Below, in pieces: positions 1 through 12,747 of a DNA stretch of 64,000 bases; within the stretch, counting starts at the first letter, position 1, and every line of letters begins with the position of its first letter. A program made the translations under genes and the position numbers. This DNA comes from Diaporthe sp. PMI_573 (taxonomy: Eukaryota; Ascomycota; Sordariomycetes; Diaporthales; Diaporthaceae): contig JAJTUP010000020.1 in assembly GCA_021399435.1 (NCBI GenBank), positions 124,001 through 188,000 of the forward strand, in the 5' to 3' direction. The notes beneath the pieces are model-generated. The model had not been told where the DNA came from. It saw only the letters and a program-made list of their open reading frames with translations, and searched no databases.

Positions 1-99
1 CTCAACTATCACGTCTTCTGGCTCGTCCAGCCCAGGAGTGGAGTTGCCAGCGTTGTGGTCCGGGGGCGGGTGATAACACCCAAGTAGGACGGCATCCTA

Positions 100-893
100 C
101 CATACCGTGCTTTGGTGGCACCCATAGGGAGTCGTTCTAAACACCGTACCGATATTAGGTCTTTTCTTCTCTAAGGCCGACTATTAACATATTCTTAAAA
201 CAGAACACCTAGTCTTCTAAGTAACCCTAACCAATTAGCTATTTGGCACCTTTCTGCAGCAAATGGTCATATAGCCCAAAAAACAGTCACACAACGAAAC
301 AGTAGTCAAAGAGGTTAGTATATACCGCAAGCTTAGAGGTTAGAGGTTAGAGGAGGGAAGAGGTTAGAGGAGGGAAGAGGTTAGAGGAGGGAAGAGGTTA
401 GAGGAGGGAAGAGGTTAGAGGAGAGACTTTCTTCCTTTCTTCCATCTTTAAGTGTAAGTCAACTTCCTCCCTCTACATTTAATCAAATCTAAGATTAAGA
501 CTAGATATAGATTTAGATCTTTAATTTACAGCCAAGAAGCTTAAAACTTTTTTAAAGAAAAGACATAGTAGGAAGGAAAAGAAAGGGATTTTCGTTTAGC
601 TAGCTAACATCTCGAAGTAGGAGAACAACTTTAGAAGAGTTAAGAGGAGTCTTCTCAAGAGGAAGGAACCTGTCTACAAAGTCTATTTTACTCAAAGACT
701 ATTTTAACTTTAATAACTACTTTTAGCCTTTAAAGATTCTTTATATTTCTTAGCGATTTATTCAGATCTAATAAACCTACATTGAATTAAACATCGGATT
801 AAGAAGAACCTTGTAGTAACCATTTTAGGTACTAAAAGGAGCACCTTAGCCTTCATAGTGGCCCTCTCTACGGGCCACCAAAGCACGGTATGG
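100..893. mobile_element. Non-coding DNA element with 20-bp TIRs and TA target duplication
   Basis: The left end reads CCATACCGTGCTTTGGTGGC (100-119) and the right end (874-893) is its exact reverse complement. Both ends are bordered by TA (98-99 and 894-895). This is the pattern left by Tc1/mariner-type (pogo/Fot1-like) transposons, which duplicate a TA target. The 794-bp interior is clearly more AT-rich than the flanks, has no long ORF and holds a 17-bp tandem array. I therefore read it as a non-autonomous (MITE-like) or mutation-decayed element. TIRs and TA flanks are seen directly; the superfamily is inferred. Confidence 0.75.
344..428. repeat. 17-bp tandem repeat inside the TIR element
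   Basis: The unit AGGTTAGAGGAGGGAAG is repeated head to tail four times (344-360, 361-377, 378-394, 395-411), followed by a partial fifth copy. Shorter GAGGTTAGAG fragments precede it. The array is purine-rich on the plus strand and lies within the 100-893 element, so it may vary in copy number between element copies. Confidence 0.9.
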
Positions 894-1463
894 TAGACGA
901 CAATATATTATAGTCATCACCACTTTAGAGTCAAAGGTTCCAAGATTGCACCTGGACGAACCCAGAACCGTCCCATGGCGCCTGTCTTACCGGGTCATTC
1001 TGTATGCCCCAAAATTGAAAAGGCGCAGAAGGATTCAAGCCGTCGAAAATAGGAGGTAGGTATTTGGGTATAAGCTAAGTAAAGTATGGGAGTTGGTCAT
1101 ACCATCGTCGTCCGTTGCACCTTTCTGTTCGCCTCCTATCTGCTTCTTTAGAGCACATAGCACTACTTGTATCCAAAACATGATAGGCAGGCGTTATCCA
1201 ACATTAGTATCCAAGTGTATTCCTGACCCAGCCAGGCGGCTTCACACATGCCCACTCACTCATTCGAGTTCCTTCCACCAGGGCCTCGTGGCGCTGAACT
1301 TCATTTCCTTGGCGTCGAGGTCAACATCCTCCCACTCATCAGTCGTGATATCCTTATCATCCCCTCCCCATCCAATGTGGCCAAGCAAGTCGTCTCCGAT
1401 GGGGCTCACCGCCAGGGGCACATCGACAAACTTGTCACTCCATACGCCCCAAGAATTAGACCT
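894..1463. other. Intergenic stretch between the TIR element and the sugar transporter
   Basis: No gene or repeat recognised. It probably contains the 3' untranslated region of the minus-strand transporter that ends at 1464. Confidence 0.6.
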
Positions 1464-3227
1464 CTAGTCCTTGTGCTCAACATCCCTCCGCGCCTCATCA
1501 TCGTGGACCGCCATGGATGTGATCTTCTCCTCGTCTCCCAACTGATTTCTCTCCTTCAGGACAGTCTCGTGGCGCACATTGTGCGTCTTCCAGGCCGGTG
1601 TGCCGATGAAGCGGATCGCACCAGGCTTGGTGTCGTCAAACATGGCGTCAACCTCCTCGAGCGCCTTGTTGGCAGTCTCGGGGAACAAAAAGAAGACGTG
1701 CCAGAACATGGTGAAACAGAAGACCGCGAACAGCACGTACGTCTGCCACGTGATGTTCTTGAACGCGGGCGGGACAAAGTACGCCAGCGCAAAGTTGAAC
1801 GCCCAGTTGCCGCTGGTGGCCAGAGCCACGGCCTTTCCTCGCAGGCGGAGCGGGAACAGCTCTGGGGGGTAGGTCCACGAGACGGGGCCCCACGTGGGAG
1901 CGTACGAGGCGACGAACAGGTAGGTGCTCGCGATGACTGCCTTGGCTGGGGCTCCCGAGATGGCCATCGACTCGGCATCGGACGGGAACTCGCCCGGGCG
2001 CGCAGGCCGCGAGTAGACGGCAAAGAGACCAGCGTTGACACACAGCCAGAGGCACATGAAGAAGGCCCCGATGAGCAAGGGCATCCGTCGGCCCCAGTGG
2101 TCGAGCCAGATCAGCGCCGGGACGGTCATGACGACGTTAATGACATAGTTGATCCCCGAGGACACCAAATTGCCGTTACCAATGCCAGCCATGGCGAATA
2201 TATAGGTTATGTAGTACATCATTACATTCATGCCTGATCGTCGTCAGCTCGTATTACATGGCGTATTGCATGGGAACTCCAGGTGAACTTACCTGTCAGT
2301 TGTGACCAGATCTGCATGAAGAGACCAATCATCGTTCGGTTGATCATCTTAGGCTTGAACAGTTCGAAATAGGTCACATCACTGTTCGCACGCTCGAACT
2401 CGACCACCTCCCGGATTTCTGACAGCTCGCGCACGACAAAGGGGCTGTTGGGATCACCGTGGCCGTGCACAAGCGTCAACACGGCATGTGTCTCCTCCCA
2501 GCGGTCCTTCTTGGCCAGCCACCGCGGGGACTCGGGCAGGAATATCAGCGCGAGGCCCAGGAAGATGGCCGGGATCATCTGCAGGCCCCAGGGGACCCGG
2601 AAGGACGCGTCGCCGGCTATGAAACTACACCCATAGCAGATGAAGTACATGATTAGGATGCCCCAGGTGATGGCCCATTGCTGCAGCGAGACGAGGCGGC
2701 CACGCTTGGAGGGGGGTGCGATCTCGGAGATGTAGACGGGCACCTGGGCGGAACAGATACCGACGCAGAAGCCGTTGATGATACGGCCGACAATCAGCAT
2801 GGGAATGTTGACAGCGGCGCAACTGAGGATAGAGCCAATGACCCTATATTTGACACAAAAGTATTAGCAGATGGCTTGGGGGGGGGGACGGAAGACGCCC
2901 GAAATGTCGGCATCGAGGGATCGGGATATCTCACCAGGCAATGCATCCGATCTGAATAGACGTCTTCCGGCCAAGATTGTCGGAGAGGTAACCAGAGCAG
3001 AGGGCGCCGACCCAGGAGCCGCCGGGCATGGCGGCCGTGATGCCACCCTGCACGTCAGACGACGGGCCGCGGCAGTTGCCGTTCTCGTCGTGGCCGAGGG
3101 TGTTGAACTTGCACAGGTACCCGCTTGTCGAGATGATGGCACTCATGGAGGAGATGTCGAAGCCAAAGAGGCCACCACCGATGACGGCGGTGGCCGCGAT
3201 GAAGTAGATGTTGCCGACCTTGTACAT
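1464..3227 (-). CDS. MFS sugar (hexose) transporter
   Basis: A 12-TM major facilitator sugar porter of the plasma membrane, predicted at 537 aa and a normal length for the family. Three exons fit by splice signals and phase: 3227-2935, 2843-2293 and 2233-1464. Visible hallmarks are an N-terminal GGGLFGFDISSMSA segment in TM1, the loop motif PESPRWL after TM6, an NxxGR-type loop (LSDNLGRK) and a PETANKALEEVD signature after TM12, which is the family's PET...E...F box. The start is the only ATG giving the usual short N-terminus (MYKVGNIYF). A TATA-like box lies about 58 bp upstream. The first intron (2934-2844) contains a run of nine G on the plus strand. Substrate cannot be read from sequence; glucose or another hexose is typical of this clade. 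Confidence 0.93.
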
Positions 3228-3284
3228 CCTGTAATATGCCGGCCTCGCGCGAGGGCGACAGAGCAGTTTAGGGGATGGCCTTTC

Positions 3285-3290
3285 TTTATA
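3285..3290 (-). promoter_or_regulatory. TATA-like box of the sugar transporter
   Basis: TATAAA on the minus strand, 58 bp before the predicted ATG at 3227. Position and sequence suit a fungal core promoter; function is inferred. Confidence 0.35.
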
Positions 3291-6200
3291 GTGTAGTGAA
3301 CCGCCGGGCGGTGCGGTATTTTGGAGGAAATGGTTGAGGTTTCCTCTGCGATGTTGACGACCACTTGCAACGCAGCAGGGTCGAAGTCTGAGTCAGGGAT
3401 ATATAGAGGCAAAACGAATACCCACAAAGATGATAAGAAAAAGAGAGGTGTGGAGGAACTGGGAGGTTCTTGCCCTTTATACTTGTGTACCCTGCACTGT
3501 ACATGAGGCAGCCTCGTTGGTGATCTGCGTTTACCTAGTAAATACAGTACATGGGAGGAACCGGGAAACCTTGACCGGACCAAACCCATGCCACGACCAC
3601 GCCGCCTCTCACAGGCGAGGTGGGCTTGAGCCGCTCCATTCTGGCTCCGCACAGTCTCGTAACGTCACCAGCTATAATGGACGGGGTGTGATTACCAAGG
3701 GGGCGGGTGGAAGGCCATAGGGGCGTGGCAGTGGTGCCGGAGCCAGGTAGAAGGACGAGGTAACCACATGTTAGAATGTCCCACGCCCTAACCAGTCAAA
3801 AAAATAGACGATGCGCAGGTGGATCACCCTTGTCATGTATGTGCAGGAACATGGAGAAAGCGGGTTGGTTGGAACCCAGGAAGGGCCGACTGGACTGTCT
3901 GGGGAAGAGACAATATCCGTGGAGAGCGCTGTGTGTTTGTTTCTCATCGAGGAATCGAGGATCCAGGACCAAGGACTGATCGGCGCCGAGGTCGAGCGGA
4001 TGGAGCGATGCGCCAGGGGTTCCCGGTTACCGGCTGCTCTCATAAGTTCCTTGTATACGGATCTGCTGTGTAGCACAGGCAGAAATAGGTAACGTGCCGT
4101 GGTGTGATGCTTGATCCGAGCACCGTACACAGTGCCTTGCCTTGTACAACTGTGGTAAGAGCTAAAAGTAGTTGACCTCGTGGCTCCTCGCTGCTCCTTC
4201 CTGTGTGACCCGGCTGCCTTGGAATCCAGGACAGGGACCGAGTTCTGCGCTGGCAGCTGATTGAACAGGCGACAAAAGTACGGAGTTGTGGCCATGTCGT
4301 GAGCCCCGAGAACACCGTTCGATGCCTAGAAAGCTTCACCGCACACCACGCCTGACGTACAGGCCGGAGACTCGTTGGCCAAGCCGGCTGGCCATTGCTT
4401 GACAGTCTTGGGGGCCGAGCCAGCAGGCCAGTGACGTGCGGCGTGCCTGTGGTGACACCAGGGTCGGATCACCAATTTACTATAGCGCGGCAGGGGTGGG
4501 TGATGCACTGTCTTCCTACGGCGGGGGTACTGTAGACTGGGAAAGAATCCTTCCGTTCATATCCCCAGCGAGTCAACGGCCAGCACTTGCAGGCCGAGCT
4601 AGACCTTTGGCCGTCTCGAACAAATGGGCAATGTCGGGGGCTGTCCCGACCCCGAAGGTTGACCAAGAGCACGATACAGCAGAGAAGGACAGACAAACCC
4701 GTTCATGTTACCCTAGGTATTCAATGAGATAGAGGGCTGAAGAGAATTAGGTTGTGCCCCAGGGCCGTGTCCTATAGGAGACTATTCCAGGGGAGGTTAT
4801 CCCAAAGAGAGGTTGTCCCATACCGAGCTGTACTACAGCCTGATGGGAGTCCGGTTTGTCACACAATGAATGGCCTGCAAGAAGGACGCAGGGCGACAAG
4901 GAACCGCGTGGCGGCATGCACCGGGATCGAGACACCCTCGAGAAGGCCTCGGGCCGGCTGTTCACGTTGGAAACAAAGTTTGGTCATGCCATCTTCACGA
5001 GACGCGCCTGGGCGCAGGAGGCGGCACTACCGACGTTGAACAAAAACCGTGTCGTGAAAAAAACCTAATGCACATGTCCGAGGTCAAAGTTCCCCATGGA
5101 GAGAGGGAAAACTGGAGTCTGGAGATAAGGTGGGTTGTGGCACGACTGTACCACAGTAATGCATCTTGTCCGGGGTGCTGGATTTTCTCTCGAGATGAAC
5201 GGGGACCGTGAAAACCGGAGCATGTGGGTGGCCTCGTCTCCACAAAACCGCCAGAATGCGGCCGATTGGGCAGCAGCCGGCAATGTCACCGACGATCATG
5301 GCCGTTTATGGGCCTGTCTGGTTGATCCGGCGCATGAATGATCTTGGGGAGAAAGACGGAGAGTCTGGAGAGCATTAGATTCCGGGGACGGTGAGGAGAG
5401 GCTCCATCCTGAAAAAAAGTCTATCGTGGAAGTTCTCGAAGCTCCAAGACGTCCCAGCCCATATCCCATCACCAGCATCTCGGCACGCATAGTGAACACT
5501 AACCCGTACCTCGTGCATTGCATAAATATTCGTCAGTGGCGTGACGGGAAGCATGGGTGCTCTCGGGAATCCGTGCCAAGCCGGCCACTGCCTTATGGTC
5601 GCTTGTAGAGTACTGTGCAATGGCCACTGAGGATCCTCCTTGGGCGGCCGGCGGAATACCTAGGCTACCCACGGCTAACAATAGGCGGACTCTGGATCCG
5701 GGCCAGGGGATCTGGTCCTTCACTGTTGGGTCCGGCCCGAATGCTGTGTCCAAAAGTCAGCGACTTTGGCCAGGAACACAGGCGGACTGAAGGCCGTGCA
5801 GGGCAACTCCATACTGTACGCCCCAACACCGCGGACACGGTTTTCTTCCAGCAATGGGAGAACTTTTCTTCAAGCCCCGGTTCGCCTCGGTTGGTCTTGA
5901 CCCGGGCACTCGGGCCCGTGTGTATCGTGGTGGACCAAATTCCAAGATTACCTATACCTAGGCAGAGTACGACCGTCTCTCACCTTGTTTTGCCGCAGCT
6001 GGGCAGGGCTGGCAGGGCTCGTGTTCAACACGTCTGTCGCCCCGGAGTCCACGAAGTAGCCTGCTATAGAACAACTTGAACGTCGGAACCTCTAGACCGT
6101 TGTCTGCCGCGCTACCAACTGCTCGGTATCGCCTCACAGCTGACAGCTCGTTCCGGCCCCTGATCACGCGCGAGACGCTCAGCCCAGGACAGCAAAGAGG

Positions 6201-9200
6201 CGGCTGGCCAGCAAGGCTTCCTCCATATGCAACATCCGATTCATTGAACCGGGAGTCTTGGCTTACTTGCTTACATATTACAACACTGGCTAGGCAGTCT
6301 ATGAATAATGCCCTCACACCATACCACCCACTGCTCACTAGAATGTATCAATTGATGGTGCGCTGTCATGCCACCGCACATGGCCGGGCCGAGTAGCGAG
6401 GCCGATTCGGCAACGAGCCAGCTGACGATCCAACGACACAACCAATCTCAAGGGTCCAAGGTGGTCACGCCCATCTCTCGATCTGCTGTAGTGAGCCACA
6501 CCAATACCGGCGGCCCTCTCTTGTGATACACCAGCCGACCAGTCACACATTCTCGTCCACGTACCTGCCGAAATGTTACCCAAAGCCTGTAGAGCATGTC
6601 GTCGAGGAGACCCCTACCGGTAGGAGGATGCCCTCCTCTCCCATTCGCAGTTGTGTTGATAGCATCCCTGTTGAGATGCACGGCACGAATAAGAGGAACT
6701 CTATCGCGGGATGCATCCCAGCAACCTGGGGCTCCGCGATCGAACCCGCCTCCCCGCAGATGCTCCTACGTAGGTGCCGTTCTCCTTTTAGGATTCCATA
6801 TGCAGTGTCTCTGCATGCGACAAATTCAGGTGTCAAAGTGGACGCATTGGGTCGTCTTCGACGTGCGTGATGCTGATAACCACTGATGGATTCTTGAACA
6901 GACGTATATTGTCTAGGCTCTGTAATCTCTTGCTCGTTATTTGCTTCCGTCTTACATCTGAATTCCATGAGAGTTATTGAAACATGCCGTTAATTTCCGG
7001 AGATTGGTGAAAGAGCTTGTTCGATCCGAAGTGAGAGACTCTCGACCTTGTGCTTTCTAGAAAAGCGACGCCTACTTATGCTCAGTATTAAAACAACTGT
7101 ATCGGCATAGTATCTTATCCAACCCTGAGTCTTTGAGTGTTGACCACTGTATTAAGGGACCGCGTACAGCTCTATAAGGGTATGTATACGTATTAAGAAC
7201 GAAACCACCTACTTACGCTCAGAGGTCACTTCTGATTCGCGATCCTGTAAAGCATCAGCCAGAGTTTGTGCAGAGATAGCAAGACAACAACAGACCTGCA
7301 TCATTCATCGAGGTATCTTGTTCAAGCAGTAATGAGATCAAGGCTCCTTAAACCTCATGTCTGACTTCTACAGCTCATTTGCCTTCACCCCGACAGTAGA
7401 AACATATTGTTGAACACAGCTCGTGTGAGTCATACTAGAGCATAGTTGCACAATTTCTTCTCAAATAGATTCTACAGTAATCAAGAGCCGAGTGGCCTCA
7501 ACCATGAGGCTCATTTTACACATCACCCAAGTAATAGTGTTGCATTCCAAGTCCAAGTGATGCAGGATTCTTTGTACCAGTCAGTGTAAATTTGGTAGAG
7601 TAAATCTGTACATAGCCTGTCGTATTATCATGCGTTTGTTTAGGCAATGAATCAGGTCATCGCATATAGACCTTAAACTTTAGAATAGCAACGGGCTCGA
7701 TTAGGCACACGGACGAATTGAATTTTCTGCAAGACGCAGAAGCTTGTCTTGCAGGTCTATTCAAGAGTCTAGCTTTTTCAGTCGGTTGAGGACGCCTAGA
7801 ACATCTCCACTCTATCCTTTGATATTGACGAAGAGAATGCTGGAGGATATCTATATCACGCGGAGTGACCGAGTGGACGGACTGATAATTTGAGGCCCTC
7901 CACACATATAAGTGTTTGCAGGTAGCTGTCTCTAGTTATTATCGCCCCTGAATGCATCGGCGCGAATTGTCATCCAGATACCCCCACAGGACTTGTCTCA
8001 AGTGCTATACGTGTATGTAGATGCAAGAGTTGTCGGAAACTCCCCACGGAGTTGCCATGCCTTGTAAGCGAGAGCATATATTGGCATAATTATGAGTGAC
8101 ACTAATATTTCCCCTACAGGGACAGCAATGCAACACACGCGCATGGACTGTCTTCCAGATCGATGTTCACTCAACCCTTGGACTCATCAGGAAGGTGACA
8201 CATGGCGACATGAGAGAGGCATTTCCAAGGTGGGGAACTCAACTCTATCCTGTGAGCTAGACTTGTCCCAACACTTTCAAGACTGCTATCCCCTTTCGAG
8301 GTCCGGCCCAGGTGGCTGCAGTCAGATAGCCAAGCTCGAATAGCAGCAGGAGAGGTTGTTGATTAGTATGGCCTGCAGTGCATGCATGTGGGACAGGACA
8401 AGCTTGTCCCGAGTCAGGAAATTCACATTTCACAAGTCACCTTGCATGCAGGAGAACGTGTGTCGTCTTCTTGGTGGGCGGACATGAGAGTCGGGCCATG
8501 ACTGCCCATGCAGTGGTTTGTACATCAGAGTTTACGTGGGCGAGTGAGAAAGCGTGAACAAGGCGCGGGGATGCAGAGCAGTGCAAGGGGGGATGCGAAG
8601 CTATGGGCGTTGGTGTTTATTGTCGACAGGGTTGGTGCATGACGGTCAGCAAGAACATGGATTGTATTTGCTGGTTGACAAGGCGTGACGCAGGAGTAGG
8701 AGGGAGGGAGAAGAAATAAAAGATTAAAATTAAAATTAAAGTAATACGTAGAGGACATATAATAATGTAATCCAGTCTGCCCTGTCCTGACCCATGATAT
8801 ATATTCAGACATGCTGCTCGCCTCAGCCAGCAGAGCAACCAATATATCATATATCAACCGAAACAAAGCAAGCCACATCTGCAGTCCGGAGGACAGAATA
8901 TCTCCCTTGCTTTTTACCACAGTAATTGTTTCAGTCCCGTCCAACCCAACCATGCTCTCGGCCCAGAGGCCCGCAGCTAAATATAGTGGGCGAGACAGGC
9001 CACTGTCGACTGGCGGACCAGGCGACCGGGTCTGGTGGCTGCTGGCCCAAGCTCAAGATCTTCAGGCTGAGGTCGTCCCAGCCAATACCCAAGCCCAGGC
9101 CCAAACACCCCAGACCCGCCCGGCTGGCAGCAAAACTAGGCCCAAGACAGCCGATCTCGTCTCCAAATAATAAATCAGGACATTTAATACCCTGACAACT

Positions 9201-9274
9201 CATCCCACTTTACCTACCTACCCTCGACCTCAGGAGTCGCCCTCACCCACCATGGAACAAACATCATCATCATA
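3291..9274. other. Six-kilobase gene-poor region
   Basis: No conserved protein family or RNA gene recognised. ORFs here are short, overlap each other on both strands and show no domain motif or consistent splice pattern. Roughly 6.9-8.1 kb is more AT-rich than its surroundings and may be decayed repeat DNA. The last few hundred bases should hold the promoters of the heme lyase gene. Confidence 0.5.
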
Positions 9275-10434
9275 ATGCTGCAGCAAGATCTCCTCGACAC
9301 TCTATTTCTGAATCGAAAGGCACTGGCGGAAGTTGGAGGCGGCGAGACGGGCGGCGCAGGGAACGACGACCACCACACCACCGAACACACCACCACCACC
9401 GAGGGAGGCAGCAGGAGCACAACAACAGTAACAGCCCTCACGATGAACAAGGACATGGGAGGCCCAGACGCTGCCGGCGGGGAGGAGAAGTGCCCCGTCG
9501 ACCACCGCAGCAGGGAGGCATGGATGGCCCAGGCAAAAGCTGCACGAGAGGCACAAGAGAAGACATCATCGTCATCACCCACGACAACACCACCACCACA
9601 ACAAGCCTCGAAGGCCACAACAACTTCCTCAACATGGCAATGGCCACGCATCCCATTCCTCTCCTCCTCCTCCACAAAAACAGCCGAACAACAATCACCA
9701 CCACCACCACACGGCGCAAGCAACTCAGCCAAAGACAACAACACCCTCGACACAAACCGCGTAATCTCAACAATCCCGCGCTCCCAGTCCGCCGGCGCGT
9801 CAACAAAAAACGCCTGCCCCGCAAACAACGAGACCGAGACGGGCGCCGACAGCAAGACGGGGAACTGGGTGTACCCGAGCGAGAAGATGTTCTTCGACGC
9901 CATGAAGCGGAAAGGCCACGACACCCGCGCGGGGGACATGAGGACCGTCGTGCCCATCCACAATGCTGTCAACGAGAGGGCGTGGGCGGAGATACGACAG
10001 TGGGAGATGCCGTATGCGAGTTCTACGTATGTTTTCTGTCACTCACACACACACTCTGTCCCACCCGATGAAATTTTATTGTATTGTAGCAAGGCAAGAG
10101 AAAGAGAAGAGAAAAAATCGTGATTTGCTGACAGAAAATAAATAGTTGCCCCCAAGGCCCAATGCTCTACTCCTTCACAGGCCTAAGCACAACAATGTCC
10201 CCAAAAGCCCGCCTAAACACCCTCCTCGGCTACACCGCCCCCTTCGACAGGCACGACTGGGTCGTCGACCGCTGCGGCACGAGGGTCGAGTACGTCATCG
10301 ACTTCTACGCCGGCCGCGCCGCAGACCCCGCGAGGGCAGGGGGGAAGCCGAGCTTCTACCTGGACGTCAGGCCCAAGCTCAACACATGGGAGGGCATCAA
10401 GATGAGGGCCAGCAGGGCCGTCGGGCTGGCGTGA
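9275..10434 (+). CDS. CYC3: Cytochrome c heme lyase (holocytochrome c synthase)
   Basis: Attaches heme covalently to the CXXCH motif of cytochrome c in the mitochondrial intermembrane space. Two exons (9275-10026, 10146-10434) join in phase to give 346 aa. Recognisable blocks are the heme-regulatory CPV motif in KCPVDHRSREAW near residue 75, then NWVYPSEKMFFDAMKRKG, TVVPIHNAVNERAWAEI and, in exon 2, LYSFTGLSTTMSPKAR and the C-terminal HDWVVDRCGTRVEYVIDFY. Between the CPV motif and the catalytic core lies a long Ser/Thr/Pro/Gln-rich low-complexity linker. The start is uncertain: the ATG at 9275 opens the frame, but an internal Met at 9443, just before the CPV block, would give a more usual N-terminus. 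Confidence 0.9.
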
Positions 10435-10677
10435 CGGGGACGGGACGGATGCACTGGCAGCAGGGTCGAGCGGGGGGCTTGAGGTACGACTTGGTCGGTA
10501 CGAGCTCGACGAACAGTGGGCCCGGCAATATTGGACTTTTCGCCCAAGGCTTGCACGGCCGGCATGCACAAAAGATTGACGCCAGGAAAGGCCGTCTTGA
10601 AACGGCGATTTGGCGAACATGTTGGACAGACATTTGGGGGGGGGGGTATCAATGGTTTTGTTTCGTGTATTCTCAAA

Positions 10678-11247
10678 TCAATCCTCGCCCGGGTCCAAAA
10701 GATGACAGGCGTCACATAGCACCTCCTTATCTTGACCTGTAAAGGGCGAACTTATATCTCCGCTTTGCAATACAAGCAAAACATCCTTACAAAAGCTGTG
10801 CTTCCGCCGCTCTATGGCAGGCATCTTGACCCATTTTCTATGTACTACCACCAAACGCCTTGCGAATTGACGCCATGTAAAAGACTCGTTATATGAATCG
10901 AGAAAATCAGACCGTCTGTTGTGGCCGAAAGAAGCGCTCAGTCGTGCTTCCCCTGCCGCGACGGGGGTCGGTGGAGGAGATGGCTGTGGTCTTTCTCGCT
11001 CGGTATTGGCGGCACTGTTTGTTGTTGGCACATCAGCAAGCTGCTCCTGAGTGGTGGGTCCATAAGAATCGTCTTCAGAAGGGGGGGAAAGCAAATCCGT
11101 CATCAAGAATCCAACACTTTCTTGTGTTGCGTTGTGTAATCCAGGGATGCGACTTTTTGCGGTGTTGTGTTTCACCGATCCGTACTTGTCGCATAGAAAC
11201 TTCCATGTTCCTGGCTGCTGTGAAAATGAGAACACCGGCCGCCGCAT
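10678..11247 (-). CDS. Hypothetical protein, doubtful
   Basis: An uninterrupted 189-codon frame, possibly starting at the internal Met at 11103 (141 aa). The first half is rich in Ser, Pro and Thr; the second half is basic and aromatic (FTWRQFARRLVVVHRKWVK) and looks more protein-like. No family recognised. It begins only 80 bp after the stop of the RUS1-family gene on the same strand, so it may be that gene's 3' untranslated region. It converges with the heme lyase gene. Confidence 0.27.
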   Translation of the reverse strand: MRRPVFSFSQQPGTWKFLCDKYGSVKHNTAKSRIPGLHNATQESVGFLMTDLLSPPSEDDSYGPTTQEQLADVPTTNSAANTERERPQPSPPPTPVAAGEARLSASFGHNRRSDFLDSYNESFTWRQFARRLVVVHRKWVKMPAIERRKHSFCKDVLLVLQSGDISSPFTGQDKEVLCDACHLLDPGED

Positions 11248-11326
11248 CGAAAACGAAGAACCGAATTAAGTGAAAGCAGAGCGGGGAAACCCAAACGCCA
11301 GGGACCAAAGGAAAGCCGAACGTGTC

Positions 11327-12747
11327 CTACGTGCCCTTGAGACTCTTCTCGCTGCCGCCGACCCTGACCCGCACCGGCGTCCTGGTCTCGACCGCGGCAT
11401 TCTCCACCTCCCAGCCCCGTTCCCTCAGCGCGCCGAGCAGCGCCAGCTTGGTATCGCGGTCCACCACGCCCGAGCCGGCCAGGTGGTCGCCGGGCACCTC
11501 GTTCTCGTAGTGGCCCATGCCGCCCAGCCCGTCCCTGAAGATGGCCGTGTCGAAGTAGTACGCGTGCGCGACGGCGTCGAACCACGCCATGAGCGCGTCG
11601 TTGTCCGACCTCTTCCCCTCCTTGAGCGCGATGCGGATCGTGAAGCTCGGCCCCCACTGCCAGATCCCCATGAAGTAGTCCTCGGTGTCGAAGACGTATC
11701 GGTGGTAGCCCCACGGCTTGAAGTTCATGACGTCCCCGTAGCCGCCAAAGTCGGCCGTCCCCTTGTACTCGGCCGTCCGGGAGGTCACGTTGCCGTGGCT
11801 GTTGAAGATGATGGACTCGCGCTTGGCAGCCTCGGCGGGCGACAGCACGGTCTTGGTCTCGAGGAACTCGCGGAAGACGATGGTGGCGCGCTGGCGGTTC
11901 AGGGTGCGCATCTTGACGGCGCGCACGCCGCAGTAGTTGGTGAGGAGGTGTATGCCCACCAGGACCACCATCCAGCACCACACGGCCGTCTTGTCCTCGA
12001 CCAGCTTGACGAGCAGGGTGCCGGCCAGCATCCCCATAAGGCTGACGACGGTCTCCTGGCTCTGCTCCTTGGCGTTGAGCTCGGCGAGGTTCCCGTTCGT
12101 CGCGAAGTGGGCGCTGAGCGTGGCCTTGGACGCGCCGGCGGCGACACCGCACAGGGCCCGCAGCACGGAGGCGGTGACCATGACGGAGACCTTGGGCAGT
12201 AGGGGCAGGGCCGGGAGCAGGAGGTCGAGGAACTGGCTGCAGTCGTTGAAGATATCAGCGAGGAAGCGGTAGTACTTGCACTCGGGCTCGATGGCCTGGC
12301 CCATGCGGTGGGCAAACAGGATGGTGGCGAGGCGGGAGAAGGTGTCCTGGATGATCTGCAGGAGGAGGGCGGTGGTGGGCGTCTGGCTGGAGCTGCCGAC
12401 GCCCAGGCCCTCGAGGATGGCGCGGTTGGCCAGGAGGTTGGTGATGGAGGAGGAGAAGGCCTGCAGGGAGTCGAAGGTCTGGTAGGCGAGGTAGTCGTCG
12501 GTCACGGTATGGGGGAAGCCGGCGGGGAGGAAGGCGTAGAGGATTGCCTTGGGGAGGGGCGTGTATGTTTTCTCCTGGTTCCAGTCAGCCCGGTTAGTTG
12601 TCAACGAAGCCCAGTCGTCAACGAGACGAGCTGCAGGTCAGCAGTCCAGGAACAGCTGCAGCTTACCACCTTGAGGCCATCCTTCTCGTTGCCGGTATAT
12701 GTGGCAAGGACATCGCCCGACTCGTCAATGTCGCAGATCTTGCTCAT
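11327..12747 (-). CDS. RUS1/DUF647 family membrane protein
   Basis: Member of the root UV-B-sensitive (RUS, DUF647) family, conserved across eukaryotes as multi-pass membrane proteins whose biochemical role is poorly defined. Two exons (12747-12667 and 12574-11327) give 442 aa. The intron 12666-12575 has GTAAGC donor, a CTGAC branch site and CAG acceptor, and it alone keeps phase. Family hallmarks are FLPAGFPHTVTDDYLAYQ..DSLQAF near residue 40, the helix series LPLLPKVSVMVTASVLRALCG, a conserved AHFATNGNLAELNAKEQSQET block around residue 165, and LHLLTNYxGVRAV-type residues before a soluble C-terminal half. Same strand as the four metabolic genes downstream in coordinate order. Confidence 0.88.

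Noticed and set aside
2880..2889. G-run as a special structure
   Set aside because: A lone run of G in an intron; too short for a quadruplex claim and could be a sequencing length error.
7850..7905. tRNA-like D-arm text (GACCGAGTGGACGG)
   Set aside because: There is no matching acceptor stem, anticodon stem or T-loop (GGTTCGAATCC-type) at the right distance.
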